Shown here piece after piece: positions 38,001 to 48,244 of a DNA stretch of 64,000 bases (position 1 is its first letter; the number at the start of each line of letters is the position of its first letter). Source of the DNA: Herbidospora galbida (GTDB lineage Bacteria > Actinomycetota > Actinomycetes > Streptosporangiales > Streptosporangiaceae); contig NZ_SZQA01000017.1 of the NCBI RefSeq assembly GCF_005233835.1, positions 99,924 through 163,923 on the forward strand, given 5' to 3'. The notes under the pieces were generated by a model that searched no databases, had not been told where the DNA came from, and worked only from the letters and a program-made list of their open reading frames with translations. Both the position numbers and the translations under genes were made by a program.

Positions 38001-39387
38001 CGTTGGGGGTGGTCGGGAACACGTCGACCGGGACGTACCGCACCGGCACCATGTGGGCGGGCAGCGCGCGGGCACAGTGTTCGCGCAGCTCCTCCTCGTC
38101 GAACGCCCCCTGGAGGTAGGCGACCAGCCGCAGGTCGCCCTCCCCGGCGGCCACCGCGCGCACCACCGCCGCCCGCACGCCGGACGCCCGGCAGAGCACG
38201 GCCTCGATCTCGCCGGGCTCCACCCGGAAACCGCGGATCTTGATCTGGTCGTCGGTCCGCCCCAGGATCTCGACCCGGCCGTCGGCCAGCACCCGCGCGA
38301 TGTCGCCGGTGCGGTAGAGGCGGGCCCCCGGGCGCGCGGAGAAGGGGTCGGGCAGGAAGCGGTCGGCGGTGAGCGCGCTGCGGGACCAGTAGCCGACGGC
38401 GAGGCCGTCGCCGCCGATGTGCAGTTCCCCGGTCTCCGCCGGTTCGAGACGCTCGTCGAGGACGTGCAAGGTGGTGCCCGCGACCGGCGCGAAGGACGGC
38501 GACGGGGTCACCCGGGCGACCGACGACCAGACGGTCGTCTCGGTCGGGCCGTAGAGGTCCCAGAGTTCGCAACCGAGACGGTCGCCCAGGCCGGCGGGCA
38601 GCTTCTCACCGCCGCAGAACGCCCGGAACCCCTCCGGCGGACGCCAGCCCGAGTCGAGCAGGATCCGCCACGTCGTGGGGGTCGCCTGGAGGTGCCGCGC
38701 GCCGGTGCGGCGCAGCAGTTCCGCCAGCTTCTCGGGGTCGCGGGCCTCGTCCCGGCCCGCGACGACGACCCGGCCGCCGGCCAGCAGCGGCAGGTAGAGC
38801 TCCAGCGCGGCGATGTCGAACGACACCGTCGTGATCGCCGGGAACACCACCCCCTCCGGCACCCCCGGGCTGGCCAGCATCGACGTGAGGAAGTTGGCCA
38901 GCGCCGCGTGCGAGACCATGACGCCCTTGGGGCGGCCGGTCGACCCGGAGGTGTAGATGACGTAGGCGGCGTCGTGGCCCGAGACGTCCGGCAGGTCGGC
39001 GCGGGCGGGGACGAGGTCGTCGAGCAGGACCACCGGCCCGTCGAAGGACAACCCGGCCCGCGCCGGTCCGGTGGTCACCAGCGCCCGCGCCCGCGCGTCC
39101 CCGAGGATGTGGGCCAGCCGCTCCGGGGGATGGCCGGGGTCGAGCGGCACATAGGCCGCTCCCGAGGCGAGCACCCCGAGCAGGGTCCCCACCAGCCGGA
39201 CGTCCCTGGGCGCCGCGACCCCGACGAGGTCGCCCCGCCGGATCCCGGCCGCCCGCAGGGCCGCCGCCAGATCGAGCGCGAAATCCGTCAGCTCGGCGTA
39301 GGTGACCCGGTCCGGGCCCGACTCGACCGCCACCTCGGAGGGACGCAGCCGGGCCCGCTCGGCGATCAGCGCGAACGCGGTGGTCAT
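29047..39387 (-). CDS. Non-ribosomal peptide synthetase, four modules (A-T-C-A-T-C-A-T-C-A-T)
   Basis: 3446 residues beginning directly with an A domain, so this protein should start the chain. Carrier serines are 514 (LGGHS), 1446 (LGAQS, unusual), 2422 (LGGHS) and 3400 (IGGHS). The three C domains carry HHIASDD (near 672, Gly of HHxxxDG replaced by Asp), HHIATDG (near 1611) and HHIACDG (near 2573). My hand reading of specificity positions gives A1 DILQACLVWK (glycine-like pattern), A2 DLTKVVSIAK (Asp/Asn-like), A3 DAWQFATIDK (Gln-like) and A4 DVDEMVTVTK (acidic, suggesting a cationic side chain). A2 has a shortened loop before its TSGSTG motif. No epimerase, methylase or starter C domain. 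The stop overlaps the second NRPS start and the ATG overlaps the MbtH stop. Confidence 0.95.
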   Translation of the reverse strand: MTTAFALIAERARLRPSEVAVESGPDRVTYAELTDFALDLAAALRAAGIRRGDLVGVAAPRDVRLVGTLLGVLASGAAYVPLDPGHPPERLAHILGDARARALVTTGPARAGLSFDGPVVLLDDLVPARADLPDVSGHDAAYVIYTSGSTGRPKGVMVSHAALANFLTSMLASPGVPEGVVFPAITTVSFDIAALELYLPLLAGGRVVVAGRDEARDPEKLAELLRRTGARHLQATPTTWRILLDSGWRPPEGFRAFCGGEKLPAGLGDRLGCELWDLYGPTETTVWSSVARVTPSPSFAPVAGTTLHVLDERLEPAETGELHIGGDGLAVGYWSRSALTADRFLPDPFSARPGARLYRTGDIARVLADGRVEILGRTDDQIKIRGFRVEPGEIEAVLCRASGVRAAVVRAVAAGEGDLRLVAYLQGAFDEEELREHCARALPAHMVPVRYVPVDVFPTTPNGKLDRAALPAPAAPRPEEGRTPQERVVAAAFADVLGLPAGVDDDFFALGGHSLLATRLANRLRAELGIDLPISAVFDHPTVEGLAAVVAAAPPAARPQPVPRDGEAIPLSHGQRALWFLDRLHPGGTAYLESFAVPLDGPVDPGRLRAALSRLVERHDILRTRYLDGPVQVVDPARPFELTPAEDLFGPIDLAAEPPVRVAAGPSEALFVVHHIASDDRTEEILTADLRALYRGEELPPLPIRYADFAAERRPRPEGLRYWRERLDGAVATAPPTDRPRPAEWDPSVGTVRFTVPALARGDATAFMTHLAAFFGLLSRVTGETDLSVGVPLSNRGRPELENVAGLFVNPVVMRADLSEGPSFDELVAQVRDTAVAAYANDDVPFEVLVEELAPVRDLSRNPLFQVMFTMHGQTTRPRDAGGAKFDQSWHLTERPDGGFDGHVDYATALYDEATVQRLARYYAELVRAVAADPRTPIARLPLATTGVPLAGPPPGETLPVHRAVEAQAAKTPDAVAVTGPHGSLTYAELDRRANRLAHHLIARGARPGELVAVRLPRSPGLLVALLAVLKSGAAYIPQDPRHPRGAGAALTITADTVAGDQPATRPDVEVSPDDLAYVVYTSGSTGEPKGVMITHGGLANYLAWALDELRPEGVVPLHTSIAYDLVLTSVYPPLAAGATIVLADEDDAGADALANVPGRPFGLVKLTPTHLGLLAADSSLTRRVVVGGEQLHGDHLPALGRTTVVNSYGPTEITIACCAHTLTAADARPGPVPIGGPLPGVTLHVLDDAMNPVPPGLTGELHVGGPGVARGYLGDPALTAARFLPGPDGTRLYRTGDLVRQLPSGDLEFVGRRDRQLKVHGFRVEPGEIEQAITAHPKVRAAAVVFDGRLSAHVVADDLDGLREFVAARLPRHMVPDLWGLLPELPLTGNGKLDRRRLPALTPVTTAQAPPATPAEHRIAAIWADLLGLDTVGVDDDVFTLGAQSVLATRAAARIGVSVRDVFRFPTVRALAARTAAAEVIGRADRSKPLPLSPAQHRLWFLDQLMPGRTDYLVVTALRLRGPLDVAGLSGRLDRVVARHEILRTRYLPGPVQVVDPPVPLSLKAEPVDPADLLADLVTRPIDLAAGPVFTARLARVSDEEHVLALVVHHIATDGWSTGVLARELAGDLPDLTIQYADYAAWQHSRPGDASMDYWRRRLAGLEPAELLTDRPRPAVADPRGAGRPFTISPEVAGRLAEIGRSRGATPYMTLLAGFFALLARLTGGADLTVGSPVSGRDRPETHDLIGFFVNTVVLRADLSGDPTFGELVDQVRRTAHEAFGHDVPFERLVEELAPERDLSRNPLFQILFAYRDEAEERFALPGLEVTPEAVPWRTAKFDLTVELTRRADGGLDGLVEYATALFDPATVDRFVGCFERLLTAVTPDVPIAALPLLDADEVAEIDRLAAGPVRPRGELGLPELIAADRSEAVAVRSDHGTLTYRELNERADALAARLRAAGVRRDDVVGVRVPRSPDMVVAMLGVQRAGAAVLPLDPGHPAGRNAWVIANAGAKLVIDDLDDLDGLPGGPESGPVGTEPDALAYVIYTSGSTGRPKGVAVPHRGIRNRVMWAVERFGIGPGDRMLQKTAITFDAAMWEVFAPLVCGAEVVLAPPGAERDPAVMAASVARHGVTILQAVPSVWRHLADELRPGSLRLLFSAGEPLTRELADRLPAPVVNTYGPTECSIDVTAWARAGETGETVPIGLPLDNTGIHVLDDGLRPVPIGVPGELCVSGENLARGYLGLPRRTAESFVPHRDGGRLYRTGDVVRRDADGVLHFLGRRDHQVKIRGVRVEPGEVEAVLAGHEGVASGVVVARPGPDGRPRLIGYVVPRDGMPADLADYLLARLPAPYVPSVFVEIDRLPLTTTGKTDRNALPDPAPNRAEPVPPATGAERAVAAVWADVLGLDEVGATEDFFTLGGHSLMAVRVTARLGLPVQAIFENRTVAALARLLDQEPAAAPLVARPRPERIPLSFAQRRLWILDQLDPGSAEYHVTWSFHLTGDLDADRLTGALKALADRHEILRTRYAPGPVQVVEPAAVLGDEPFDLAARPPIRTRLTRIDDRNHVLSVVLHHIACDGWSEEVMARELAALYAGEELGAPPLQYADYALWQHEQPMDHALAYWRDRLAGLPRLDLPTDRPRPPVRDGRGASATVHVPAGVAAELVAVGRARGATPYMTFLAVFATLLHRYTGAVDVPVGTPVAGRNRPELHDVVGFFVNTVVLRCDLGDDPAFADLVGRVRDTALDAFRHDELPFDVLVEELAPQRDLARTPLFDVLFELRESAGDTPALPGLEVRRIVPETTTAKFELTLALRADGDGGYFADVEYATALFDAATVDRLTGHFLTLARSAARTPDAPLSRLGMLTEAELRHHWNPPAAEETPESLPEAFAAQAARTPGAVAVDAPDARLTYAELDERSTELAERLRARGVRPERPVAVLMEKSSAPIVALLAIAKAGGVYAPLDPGQPTDRLRRLLDDLHPAVVLTGGLDGPREAGLPAGDPDRLAYLIYTSGSTGMPKAVMVPHRAYVHHCRVIAGTYDIRPGDRVLLLAALTFDVAMDQIAATLLAGATVVVGENRFWTPAELPDRLAEHRITHMEITPAYYREMMSGVVLHDARLRGLRLMNVGSDVVTHDDARRWLDTGLPARFLCTYGPTEATVTSVVHPVREIGADAPEATLPIGAPVPGTGAYVLDAAMNPVPVGVPGELYLAGTRLARGYLGRPGQTADRFVPFEGGARLYRTGDLVRRRPDGVLDFLGRVDDQVKVRGFRIELGEIEAALAEHPEVRACAVAVSGGNLVGYVVTSGGSQGVAFAGLRAHLAERLPGYMVPALWVALDALPLTASKKVDRRALPPPGLAPADHTPPRDEVEQAVADVWAEVLGRPEVGVHDEFFEIGGHSLLATRVMTRLADLFGIEVPLRVLFEATTVAAQAAALERIASMEGAQ

Positions 39388-39638
39388 GCGTCGGCAGCCA
39401 TCCGCAGCCGCAGGCTCAGCGGCCGCATGTCCGTCCACACCCGCTCGATGTGGGCCAGGCACTCCTCGCGGGTGCCCGTGGTGCCCTCGGCCCGCCAGCC
39501 GGAGGGGAGGTCGCGGCCGGCGAACCACACGGAGTACTGCTCCTCGTGGTTGACGACGACCAGGTAGGCGGGACCCGGGCGATCGGAGGTCGCCTGTGGC
39601 CCGCGCGGGGAATCCGCCTCGAAAGACTCGTCACGCAT
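39384..39638 (-). CDS. mbtH: MbtH-like protein
   Basis: 84-residue partner needed by many NRPS adenylation domains for folding and activity. The signature is complete: NHEEQYSVWFAGRDLPSGW, followed by REECLAHIERVWTDMRPLSLR. GAGGAG lies five bases before the ATG. It sits immediately upstream of the first NRPS with overlapping stop and start, so it should serve the A domains of both synthetases. Confidence 0.95.
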   Translation of the reverse strand: MRDESFEADSPRGPQATSDRPGPAYLVVVNHEEQYSVWFAGRDLPSGWRAEGTTGTREECLAHIERVWTDMRPLSLRLRMAADA

Positions 39639-39647
39639 GAGAACTCC

Positions 39648-40631
39648 TCAGTCAAGGAAGCCGGGCGCCCGCACCCCGAGACCGCGCGCCTCGGCGACGT
39701 CGAGCACGTGGGCGGCCAGGGCGGCGTCGAGCGCGCCCAGCCCGAACGGCGAGAACACGGTGACCCCGTCGGGGTCGTGGGCGGTGGCCGCCCGGCCGAT
39801 GATCAGGTCGCCGATCTCGTGGTGCACGAACTCCCGCCCGCCGGTCGCCTGCTGGGCCAGGTCGAGCGAGGTCGCGGCCCGGCAGACGTGGCCGGTGTCG
39901 TCGACCACGTTGCGGGCGCCGAGGATCGACGGCACGTCGAGGTCCCGCAGCGACACGTGCAGGACGACGGTCCCCGGCCGGCACGGGCCCGTGGACAGAT
40001 GGGGCGTCGCGGCGGTGGTGGCCACCGAGACGATCCGGTTCGCCGCCAGCGCCTCGTCGGCGCCCGCGGCGATCGTCGTCTTCAGGCCGGTGAGCCGGGA
40101 GACGAACCGGTCGGCGCGGCCGGGGTCGGTGTCGTGCACGGTGACCGACTCGACCGGCAGCAGCGCCCGCAGGAACCGCAGGATCTCGAAGTTGATCACC
40201 CCGCAGCCGATGAGGGACACGCCGGCGCGCACGCCGTCGGGCGCGCCGGTCGTGAGCAGCCGGGCGGCGAGCGCCGCGCTCGCCGCGGTCCGCCGGGCCG
40301 AGATGACCGACCCCTCGACCAGGGCGACGGGCCGGCCGTCGTCCACGGAGTTGACGATGATCGCGGCCGAGGCCCGTTCGATCCCGCGGTCGATGTTGCC
40401 GGGGAAGGAGGCGATCCACTTCACCGCGGCGACCGGCCGCTCCCCGCCGACGTAGGCGGGCAGCGCGATGATCCGGTCGCGGGGCGAGCCGGGGAAGCGC
40501 AGGAACACGGCGTGCGGCACGGAGGTCTGTTCGCGGGCGTGCGCGGCGTAGGCGTCGGACACGGTCTGGACGACCCGGTCCTCCGCCCCGTCGAGCACGG
40601 CCAGGACGTCGCCCTTCCCGAGGATCAGCAT
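39648..40631 (-). CDS. sbnB: SbnB-like N-(2-amino-2-carboxyethyl)-L-glutamate dehydrogenase
   Basis: 327 residues, ornithine cyclodeaminase/mu-crystallin fold with an NAD-binding segment SLIGCGVINFEILRFL (about 135-150) and substrate residues in the AAVKWIASFPGN and SARRTAA motifs. In staphyloferrin B biosynthesis SbnB oxidatively splits the product of SbnA to give L-2,3-diaminopropionate, 2-oxoglutarate and NADH. It overlaps the sbnA-like gene by 7 bp, the arrangement seen in other diaminopropionate-using clusters (viomycin, capreomycin, zwittermicin type). It therefore supplies a precursor to the NRPS or to the carbamoyltransferase. Confidence 0.9.
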   Translation of the reverse strand: MLILGKGDVLAVLDGAEDRVVQTVSDAYAAHAREQTSVPHAVFLRFPGSPRDRIIALPAYVGGERPVAAVKWIASFPGNIDRGIERASAAIIVNSVDDGRPVALVEGSVISARRTAASAALAARLLTTGAPDGVRAGVSLIGCGVINFEILRFLRALLPVESVTVHDTDPGRADRFVSRLTGLKTTIAAGADEALAANRIVSVATTAATPHLSTGPCRPGTVVLHVSLRDLDVPSILGARNVVDDTGHVCRAATSLDLAQQATGGREFVHHEIGDLIIGRAATAHDPDGVTVFSPFGLGALDAALAAHVLDVAEARGLGVRAPGFLD

Positions 40632-41614
40632 GAGGTCTTCCGCTTCCAGAGGTGCATGATCTCGCCGAACTGGTCGTTGACCCACGGGTCGGAGTAGATG
40701 GTGTCGAGGTAGCGCTCGCCCCGGTCGGGCAGCACCAGCACGCAGGTCGAGCCGGCCGGGAGGCGCCCGCGCCGTGCGTCGGCCGCGCTGACCACCGCCC
40801 CCGACGACCCGCCGCACAGGATCGCCTCGGTGGTGGCCAGGGTCCGGCATCCCACCACGCAGTCCTGGTCGCCGACGTGCACGACCTCGTCGGCGATGTC
40901 GTCGTGGTGGAGCGGCGGCCGGATCGCGGCCCCGTGCCCCGGGATGAGCCGGGGCCGCCTCGGGTGGCCGAAGATGGCCGACCCCTCGGCGTCGACCGCG
41001 ACCACCCGGGTCGGCAGCCCGTTGCGCCGCGAGTAGCTGCGGCAGCCGTGGATCGTCCCGCACGTGCCGGTCGCGATGAACATGTAGTCGGGCGGGACGC
41101 CGCCGAGCTGCGCGACGACCTCCCGCATGATGCTCTCCTGCGCGTGCGCGTTGAGCGGGTTGGCGTACTGGTTGGTCCAGAACGTGTGCGGATGCCGGGC
41201 GAGGAGCTCCTGGACGCGGCGCAGCCGGGCCGGGAGGTAGTCGCCGTTCTCGGAGTCGGTGACGAGGTCGACCTCGGCGCCGTACGCCGCCAGCAGGGCC
41301 AGGTTCTGCGTCGTCGTCTTGGGGTCGACGACGCAGACGAACCGGATGCCCAGGCGGCGGCAGATCTGCGCCAGCGCGATCCCGAGGTTGCCGGAGCTCG
41401 ACTCGATCAGCACCGTGTGGCCGGGGACGATCGCGCCGGTCGTGATGGCGTCCAGGGTCATGCTGAGCGCGGCGCGGTCCTTGCTGCTGCCGCCCGGGTT
41501 CTGCCCTTCGAGCTTGCCGTAGAAGGTCACGGGGGAGTCGGGGAAGAGCCGGTCGAGCCGGATGAGCGGGGTCTCCCCGATCGCGGCCAGGATTCCGTCC
41601 GGCGCGGTCTGCAT
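40625..41614 (-). CDS. sbnA: SbnA-like N-(2-amino-2-carboxyethyl)-L-glutamate synthase
   Basis: 329 residues, cysteine-synthase-fold PLP enzyme. The cofactor Lys is Lys45 in NPGGSSKDRAAL, ESSSGNLGIALA binds substrate, and the phosphate loop is GTCGT. SbnA couples O-phospho-L-serine with L-glutamate, the first step to 2,3-diaminopropionate; the next gene is its usual partner. I chose ATG 41614 (MQTAPDG); a GTG two codons earlier is possible. Sequence alone could also suggest a cysteine synthase, but the pairing with SbnB argues strongly otherwise. Confidence 0.9.
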   Translation of the reverse strand: MQTAPDGILAAIGETPLIRLDRLFPDSPVTFYGKLEGQNPGGSSKDRAALSMTLDAITTGAIVPGHTVLIESSSGNLGIALAQICRRLGIRFVCVVDPKTTTQNLALLAAYGAEVDLVTDSENGDYLPARLRRVQELLARHPHTFWTNQYANPLNAHAQESIMREVVAQLGGVPPDYMFIATGTCGTIHGCRSYSRRNGLPTRVVAVDAEGSAIFGHPRRPRLIPGHGAAIRPPLHHDDIADEVVHVGDQDCVVGCRTLATTEAILCGGSSGAVVSAADARRGRLPAGSTCVLVLPDRGERYLDTIYSDPWVNDQFGEIMHLWKRKTSC

Positions 41615-41642
41615 CGTCACGGCGCCTCGTTCTCCGCTTCCG

Positions 41643-41903
41643 TCAGGTAAGCGTTCTCTCGTTTTCCTCAAGAACGGCGATGATGAAGTCGGCGAGATCC
41701 TCGAAGCGTTCGCCACTGAAGTTCTCCAGCTTTTCGAGGAGCTTGACCTGGTAGCTGTTCTCCAGTTCCAGGGCCATCTGGACGAACGAGAACGAGTCCA
41801 TGTCCTTGAGGGTGTTCGGCTCCGGCACGTCGGGCTGCTCGGCGCAGATCATCCGGGCGGTCTCGCGGACCCGGGCGGTGACCTCTTCCCTGCTGTACGT
41901 CAT
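41643..41903 (-). CDS. Free-standing acyl/peptidyl carrier protein
   Basis: 86 residues with a phosphopantetheine site in KDMDSFSFVQMALELE (Ser near residue 38). The DSF context and acidic composition are those of discrete acyl carrier proteins, not of the LGGHS carriers in the NRPS. It lies in the NRPS operon between the sbnA-like and C-methyltransferase genes. It could carry the acid or amino acid activated by the short ligase at 18671, or tether an amino acid for halogenation; neither is shown by sequence. No free condensation or ketosynthase enzyme that would use it is visible. Confidence 0.85.
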   Translation of the reverse strand: MTYSREEVTARVRETARMICAEQPDVPEPNTLKDMDSFSFVQMALELENSYQVKLLEKLENFSGERFEDLADFIIAVLEENERTLT

Positions 41904-41918
41904 TTCTCGGACTGCCTT

Positions 41919-43148
41919 TCAGACGATGTGCACGTCGGGGACGTAAAGGATCCAGCGGCCACCCGAATCGCGGAACGCCTGCTCTTTGGCCATGATCTCG
42001 TCGGCGTGGTTCCACGCGAACAGCAGCGCGTAGTCCGGATAGGGGTCGGCGAAGTGCTCCGGCGACTTCACCGGGATGTGGCTGCCGGGGGTGAGCCGGT
42101 CCTGCTTGGCGGGGGTGGTGTCGGAGACGTACGCCACCAGTTCCGGCCCCAGCCCGCAGTAGTTGGCGACGGTCGCGCTCTTGGCGGTCGCCCCGTAGGC
42201 CGCCACCGTCTTGCCCTCTTCGCGCAGGCGGGTCAGCAGCGCCACCAGGTCGTCGCGGATCTTCCGCACGCTCGTCGCGAAGCCCTCCAGTGTGGCCAGG
42301 CCGGCCAGGTCGCGGGCCTCCTCCTCGGCGAGCAGCGCGGCGACGGCCGCCGACGGCGTGCGCCGCCCGGCGGGGGCCAGCGTGTAGCGCACCTCGCCGC
42401 CGTGGACGGGGATGCGCTCGACGTCGACCAGCTCCAGCCCGTTGCGGGCCGCCATCTCCTTGACCGACTGGGCGGCGAACAGGAAGAAGTGCTCGTCGTA
42501 GATCTGGTCGAAGGAGCTGCGCTCCACGATGTCGCCCAGGTAGGGGTCTTCGAACACGAAGACGCCGGTCGGCTTCAGCAGCGTCGTGACGCCCTTGAGG
42601 ATCGAGTCCATGTAGGGGATGTGGCACAGCGTGTTGGCCGCGTAGATGACGTCGGCAGGGCCGTCGGCGCGCCGCACGTCGGCGGCGGTGGCCTCCTCGA
42701 AGAAGTCCTTGCGGACCCGCACGCCCTTGGCCGCCGCCACGTCGGCGACCCCGCCCGAGGGCTCCACGCCCAGGTGGCGCACGCCCGCGTCGGAGACGGT
42801 CTTGAGCATGACGCCGTCGTTGCAGCCCAGCTCGACGATGAACGGGTCCTCCCCGGTCAGCTCGGTCGACAGGAACCGCTTGGCGATGTCCTCGAAGTGC
42901 GAGCGCATGTACGTCGACCCCGACGACAGGTACGGGTAGTCGGCGTGGAACATGCGCTCCCGGGGCACCTCCTCCATGAGCTGCACCATGCGGCAGTCGC
43001 CGCAGACGCCCGTGGCGAGCCGGTAGAAGAACTCCTCCTCCGGCCGGAAAGCCGGGTCGACGAACGCGTCGGACAGCGGCTGGCGCCCGAAGTCGATGAA
43101 TTCGCGCACGGTGCCGGCGCATATCCGGCATTGCGACGTCGCGGGCAT
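41919..43148 (-). CDS. NDP-hexose C-3 methyltransferase (EvaC/TylCIII type)
   Basis: 409 residues in the three-part architecture of sugar C-methyltransferases. The N-terminal zinc site has Cys7, Cys10, Cys49 and Cys52; the SAM domain carries VELGCNDG (104-111); the C-terminal domain contains GATAKSATVANYCGL and the closing PDVHIV. Such enzymes methylate C-3 of dTDP-3-amino- or 4-keto-2,6-dideoxysugars. Together with the aminotransferase at 48244, the 2,3-dehydratase at 49350 and the epimerase at 50667, it makes up the Eva-type set for a vancosamine/eremosamine-like sugar. GAGGAGG lies four bases before the ATG. It heads the minus-strand NRPS operon. Confidence 0.92.
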   Translation of the reverse strand: MPATSQCRICAGTVREFIDFGRQPLSDAFVDPAFRPEEEFFYRLATGVCGDCRMVQLMEEVPRERMFHADYPYLSSGSTYMRSHFEDIAKRFLSTELTGEDPFIVELGCNDGVMLKTVSDAGVRHLGVEPSGGVADVAAAKGVRVRKDFFEEATAADVRRADGPADVIYAANTLCHIPYMDSILKGVTTLLKPTGVFVFEDPYLGDIVERSSFDQIYDEHFFLFAAQSVKEMAARNGLELVDVERIPVHGGEVRYTLAPAGRRTPSAAVAALLAEEEARDLAGLATLEGFATSVRKIRDDLVALLTRLREEGKTVAAYGATAKSATVANYCGLGPELVAYVSDTTPAKQDRLTPGSHIPVKSPEHFADPYPDYALLFAWNHADEIMAKEQAFRDSGGRWILYVPDVHIV

Positions 43149-43396
43149 TGGGCCTCCTCGCTGGCGGAAAAACCACGGAATTCAAACGCGGCCTTCTCTG
43201 TGATGGCCCGAGTAAATCACCGGAGAACGCCCGGCGGCCAAGCCCGGCTCCGGCGAAAACGCGCTGAACAGCGAGAACGACATTCGTCGTTGTACCGCTG
43301 GCGAGACATCGCCGTCCCCGCCGCCACACCGGGGCGCCCCGGCGTGTGCTTATGCTGTGCCGCGAATATCCGGGGACGGAATGTACGGAGGACCAT
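43149..43396. promoter_or_regulatory. Divergent promoter region of the NRPS and halogenase operons
   Basis: This 248-bp region separates the two main operons of the cluster. It holds copy B of the cluster palindrome (43292-43307). A GC-rich imperfect inverted repeat, CACACCGGGG-CG-CCCCGGCGTGTG, lies at 43325-43348 and directly precedes a -10-like TATGCT (43351-43356) that would serve the rightward operon. I found no convincing -35 for that hexamer, which fits an activator-dependent promoter. GGAGG at 43387 is the ribosome site of the methyltransferase gene. Confidence 0.6.
43292..43307. promoter_or_regulatory. Cluster palindrome, copy B
   Basis: GTACCGCTGGCGAGAC, preceded by GTT, as is copy C at 60394. 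It is placed between the leftward NRPS operon and the rightward methyltransferase-halogenase operon, about 40 bp upstream of the -10-like TATGCT. The right half matches the consensus perfectly; the left half has one mismatch. Confidence 0.55.
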
Positions 43397-46446
<3,050 letters not shown>

Positions 46447-46451
46447 CCGGC

Positions 46452-47684
46452 ATGCACAACGACACCCTGGCCCAGTTCCTCATCGCCGTCGCCGTCATCC
46501 TGGCCGTCTGCCACCTGTGCGGCGCGCTGATGCGCCGCTGGGGGCAGCCGCCCGTGCTCGGCGAGATCCTCGGCGGCCTGCTGCTCGGCCCCTCGGCGCT
46601 CGGCCTGGTCTGGCCGGAGGCGGGGGCCTGGTTGTTCACCGCCGACACCCGCGCCTCGCTGGGCCTGGCCGCCCAGCTCGGCCTGGTCGTCTTCATGTTC
46701 CTGCTCGGCTGCGAGTTGCGGACCGGCCAGCTCGGCAGACGCAGGGTCGTCCTCGCCACCGTGGCGGGCGGGATGGGCCTGCCGTTCGTGCTCGGCGCCG
46801 GGCTCGCCCTGCTCGCCGTGCCGATGCTGATCGCGCCGGGCGCCGAACAGGCCGACTTCGTGTTGTTCTTCGGCCTGGCCATCGCCATCACCGCGCTGCC
46901 GGTGCTGGCCCGGATCCTGGTCGACCTCGGCATCGAGCACACCCGGATCGGCACGGTCGCGTTGTCGTCGGCGGCGCTCGGCGACGGCCTGGCCTGGCTC
47001 GTCATCACCCTGATCCTGGCCGGCACCGGCCAGGTCGCCACCACGGCCGGGCTGGCGCTGGCGCTGATTCTGGCGACGGTGTTCCTGGTCCGGCCGGCGC
47101 TCGCGTACGTGGTCGCGCGGATCCGCTCCGACCAGTTCCTGCTGGCCGTGCTGATCGTCGGGGCGATCACGTTCTCGGCGCTCACCCAGCTCATCAACCT
47201 GCACCCCGTCATCGGCGCCTTCCTGTTCGGCGTCGCGGTGCCGCGCGACAACCCGGCCGTCGAGCGGATCGGCAGGCAGTTGCAGGGTTTCACCATCGCC
47301 GTGCTGCTGCCGCTGTTCTTCGCCGGGGTCGGGCTCGGCACCAGCGTCGGGCTGCTGGGCGGCTCCTTCGGCAACTGGATGTTGTTCGCCGCCGTGCTGC
47401 TCATCGCGGTCGCCGCCAAGGTGGTCGGCGCCGGGGGCGGCGCGCGACTGGCCGGGCTGCCCGGCCGGGAGGCGATGTCGCTCGGCATCCTGATGAACTG
47501 CCGCGGCGTCACCGAACTCGTGGTCGCCTCGATCGGCCTGTCGGAGGGCCTGATCAACCAGCTCGGCTTCACCATGCTCGTCCTGGTCGCCGTGATCACC
47601 ACGGCCGTCACCGGGCCGCTCATACGCCGCCACCTGGCCGCAGAAGAACGTCTCGCCGGCGAGACGGAACCCTCGCGCATCTGA
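46452..47684 (+). CDS. CPA2-family cation/proton antiporter
   Basis: 410 residues with about 12 transmembrane helices. Signatures include [38 protein letters not shown] with a following ALGDGLAW, and [13 protein letters not shown], all typical of Na+(K+)/H+ exchangers of the KefB/NapA branch. Antiporters of this class recur in glycopeptide-type NRPS clusters, where their role is unclear (ion balance, product export or self-protection). It is the only transporter inside the visible cluster. The last codons form a perfect palindrome (copy D). Confidence 0.88.
   Translation: MHNDTLAQFLIAVAVILAVCHLCGALMRRWGQPPVLGEILGGLLLGPSALGLVWPEAGAWLFTADTRASLGLAAQLGLVVFMFLLGCELRTGQLGRRRVVLATVAGGMGLPFVLGAGLALLAVPMLIAPGAEQADFVLFFGLAIAITALPVLARILVDLGIEHTRIGTVALSSAALGDGLAWLVITLILAGTGQVATTAGLALALILATVFLVRPALAYVVARIRSDQFLLAVLIVGAITFSALTQLINLHPVIGAFLFGVAVPRDNPAVERIGRQLQGFTIAVLLPLFFAGVGLGTSVGLLGGSFGNWMLFAAVLLIAVAAKVVGAGGGARLAGLPGREAMSLGILMNCRGVTELVVASIGLSEGLINQLGFTMLVLVAVITTAVTGPLIRRHLAAEERLAGETEPSRI
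47650..47665. promoter_or_regulatory. Cluster palindrome, copy D
   Basis: GTCTCGCCGGCGAGAC, identical to copy C and extended by one more pair to an 18-bp perfect palindrome (47649-47666). It lies within the last codons of the antiporter gene and 31 bp before the acetyltransferase start, where an internal promoter for the sugar genes could be. Confidence 0.45.
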
Positions 47685-47695
47685 AGGAATTCCTC

Positions 47696-48244
47696 ATGCT
47701 CTTTCCGCACGCCCAGTCGGAACGCGTCAATCTGAAACCGGCCGGAACCGACGACGGCCGCACCGCCTACGACGTTCTCTTCTCGCTCGGCCGCACCGCG
47801 CTGCCGACCGTCGACACCTATCTCGAACGATTCGGGAAAGGCGTCGCCGCCGCCTTCCTGGTGGAACTCCGCGACACCGGCGAGACGGTCGGGCTCTGCG
47901 AGCTCAGCGAACCCTCGCCCGCCGGGCACGTCCAGGCCGCCGTCCACATCAGGCGAGGTCAGGACCGCTCGGTGGCCGCCGACGCGGCGCTGCTCACGGT
48001 CAATTTCGCATTCGCCATGTGGCGGATCAGAAAGGTGTACTTCCAGACCCACGAGGCGGATCTGGAAAGTTTGGGATTCCATGGAGAACGCGCCAAGCTG
48101 GTGCGACGGGAGGCGGTTCTCGCCGACCATCTCTATTTCCAGGGACGCACCTGGGACATGCACGTCCATTCCATTCAACGGGAAATGTGGGACGCCCAGG
48201 GTGCGGAAATCGTCAATGGAATCCGGCCCGGAGGTGCCGTCTGA
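47696..48244 (+). CDS. GNAT-family N-acyltransferase
   Basis: 182 residues. The fold is that of RimJ/RimL-type acetyltransferases: [13 protein letters not shown] (beta-4), [74 protein letters not shown]. The acetyl-CoA loop (usually Q/R-x-x-G-x-G/A) is poorly conserved, reading RRGQDRSVA. It is the first gene before the aminotransferase, whose ATG overlaps its stop (TGATG). It could N-acylate the amino sugar made by the following enzymes or modify the peptide; the acyl donor could be a CoA ester or the orphan carrier protein. Confidence 0.7.
   Translation: MLFPHAQSERVNLKPAGTDDGRTAYDVLFSLGRTALPTVDTYLERFGKGVAAAFLVELRDTGETVGLCELSEPSPAGHVQAAVHIRRGQDRSVAADAALLTVNFAFAMWRIRKVYFQTHEADLESLGFHGERAKLVRREAVLADHLYFQGRTWDMHVHSIQREMWDAQGAEIVNGIRPGGAV

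Noticed and set aside
29050..39567. A very long open frame on the plus strand opposite the first NRPS (and a similar one opposite the second)
   Set aside because: Its translation is low-complexity (Arg, Pro, Gly, Val, Asp) without any domain, while the minus strand encodes perfect NRPS domains. Long antisense frames are expected at such GC content.
41643..41903. Carrier protein as part of a polyketide synthase
   Set aside because: No ketosynthase or acyltransferase gene is in the window; it remains an orphan carrier.
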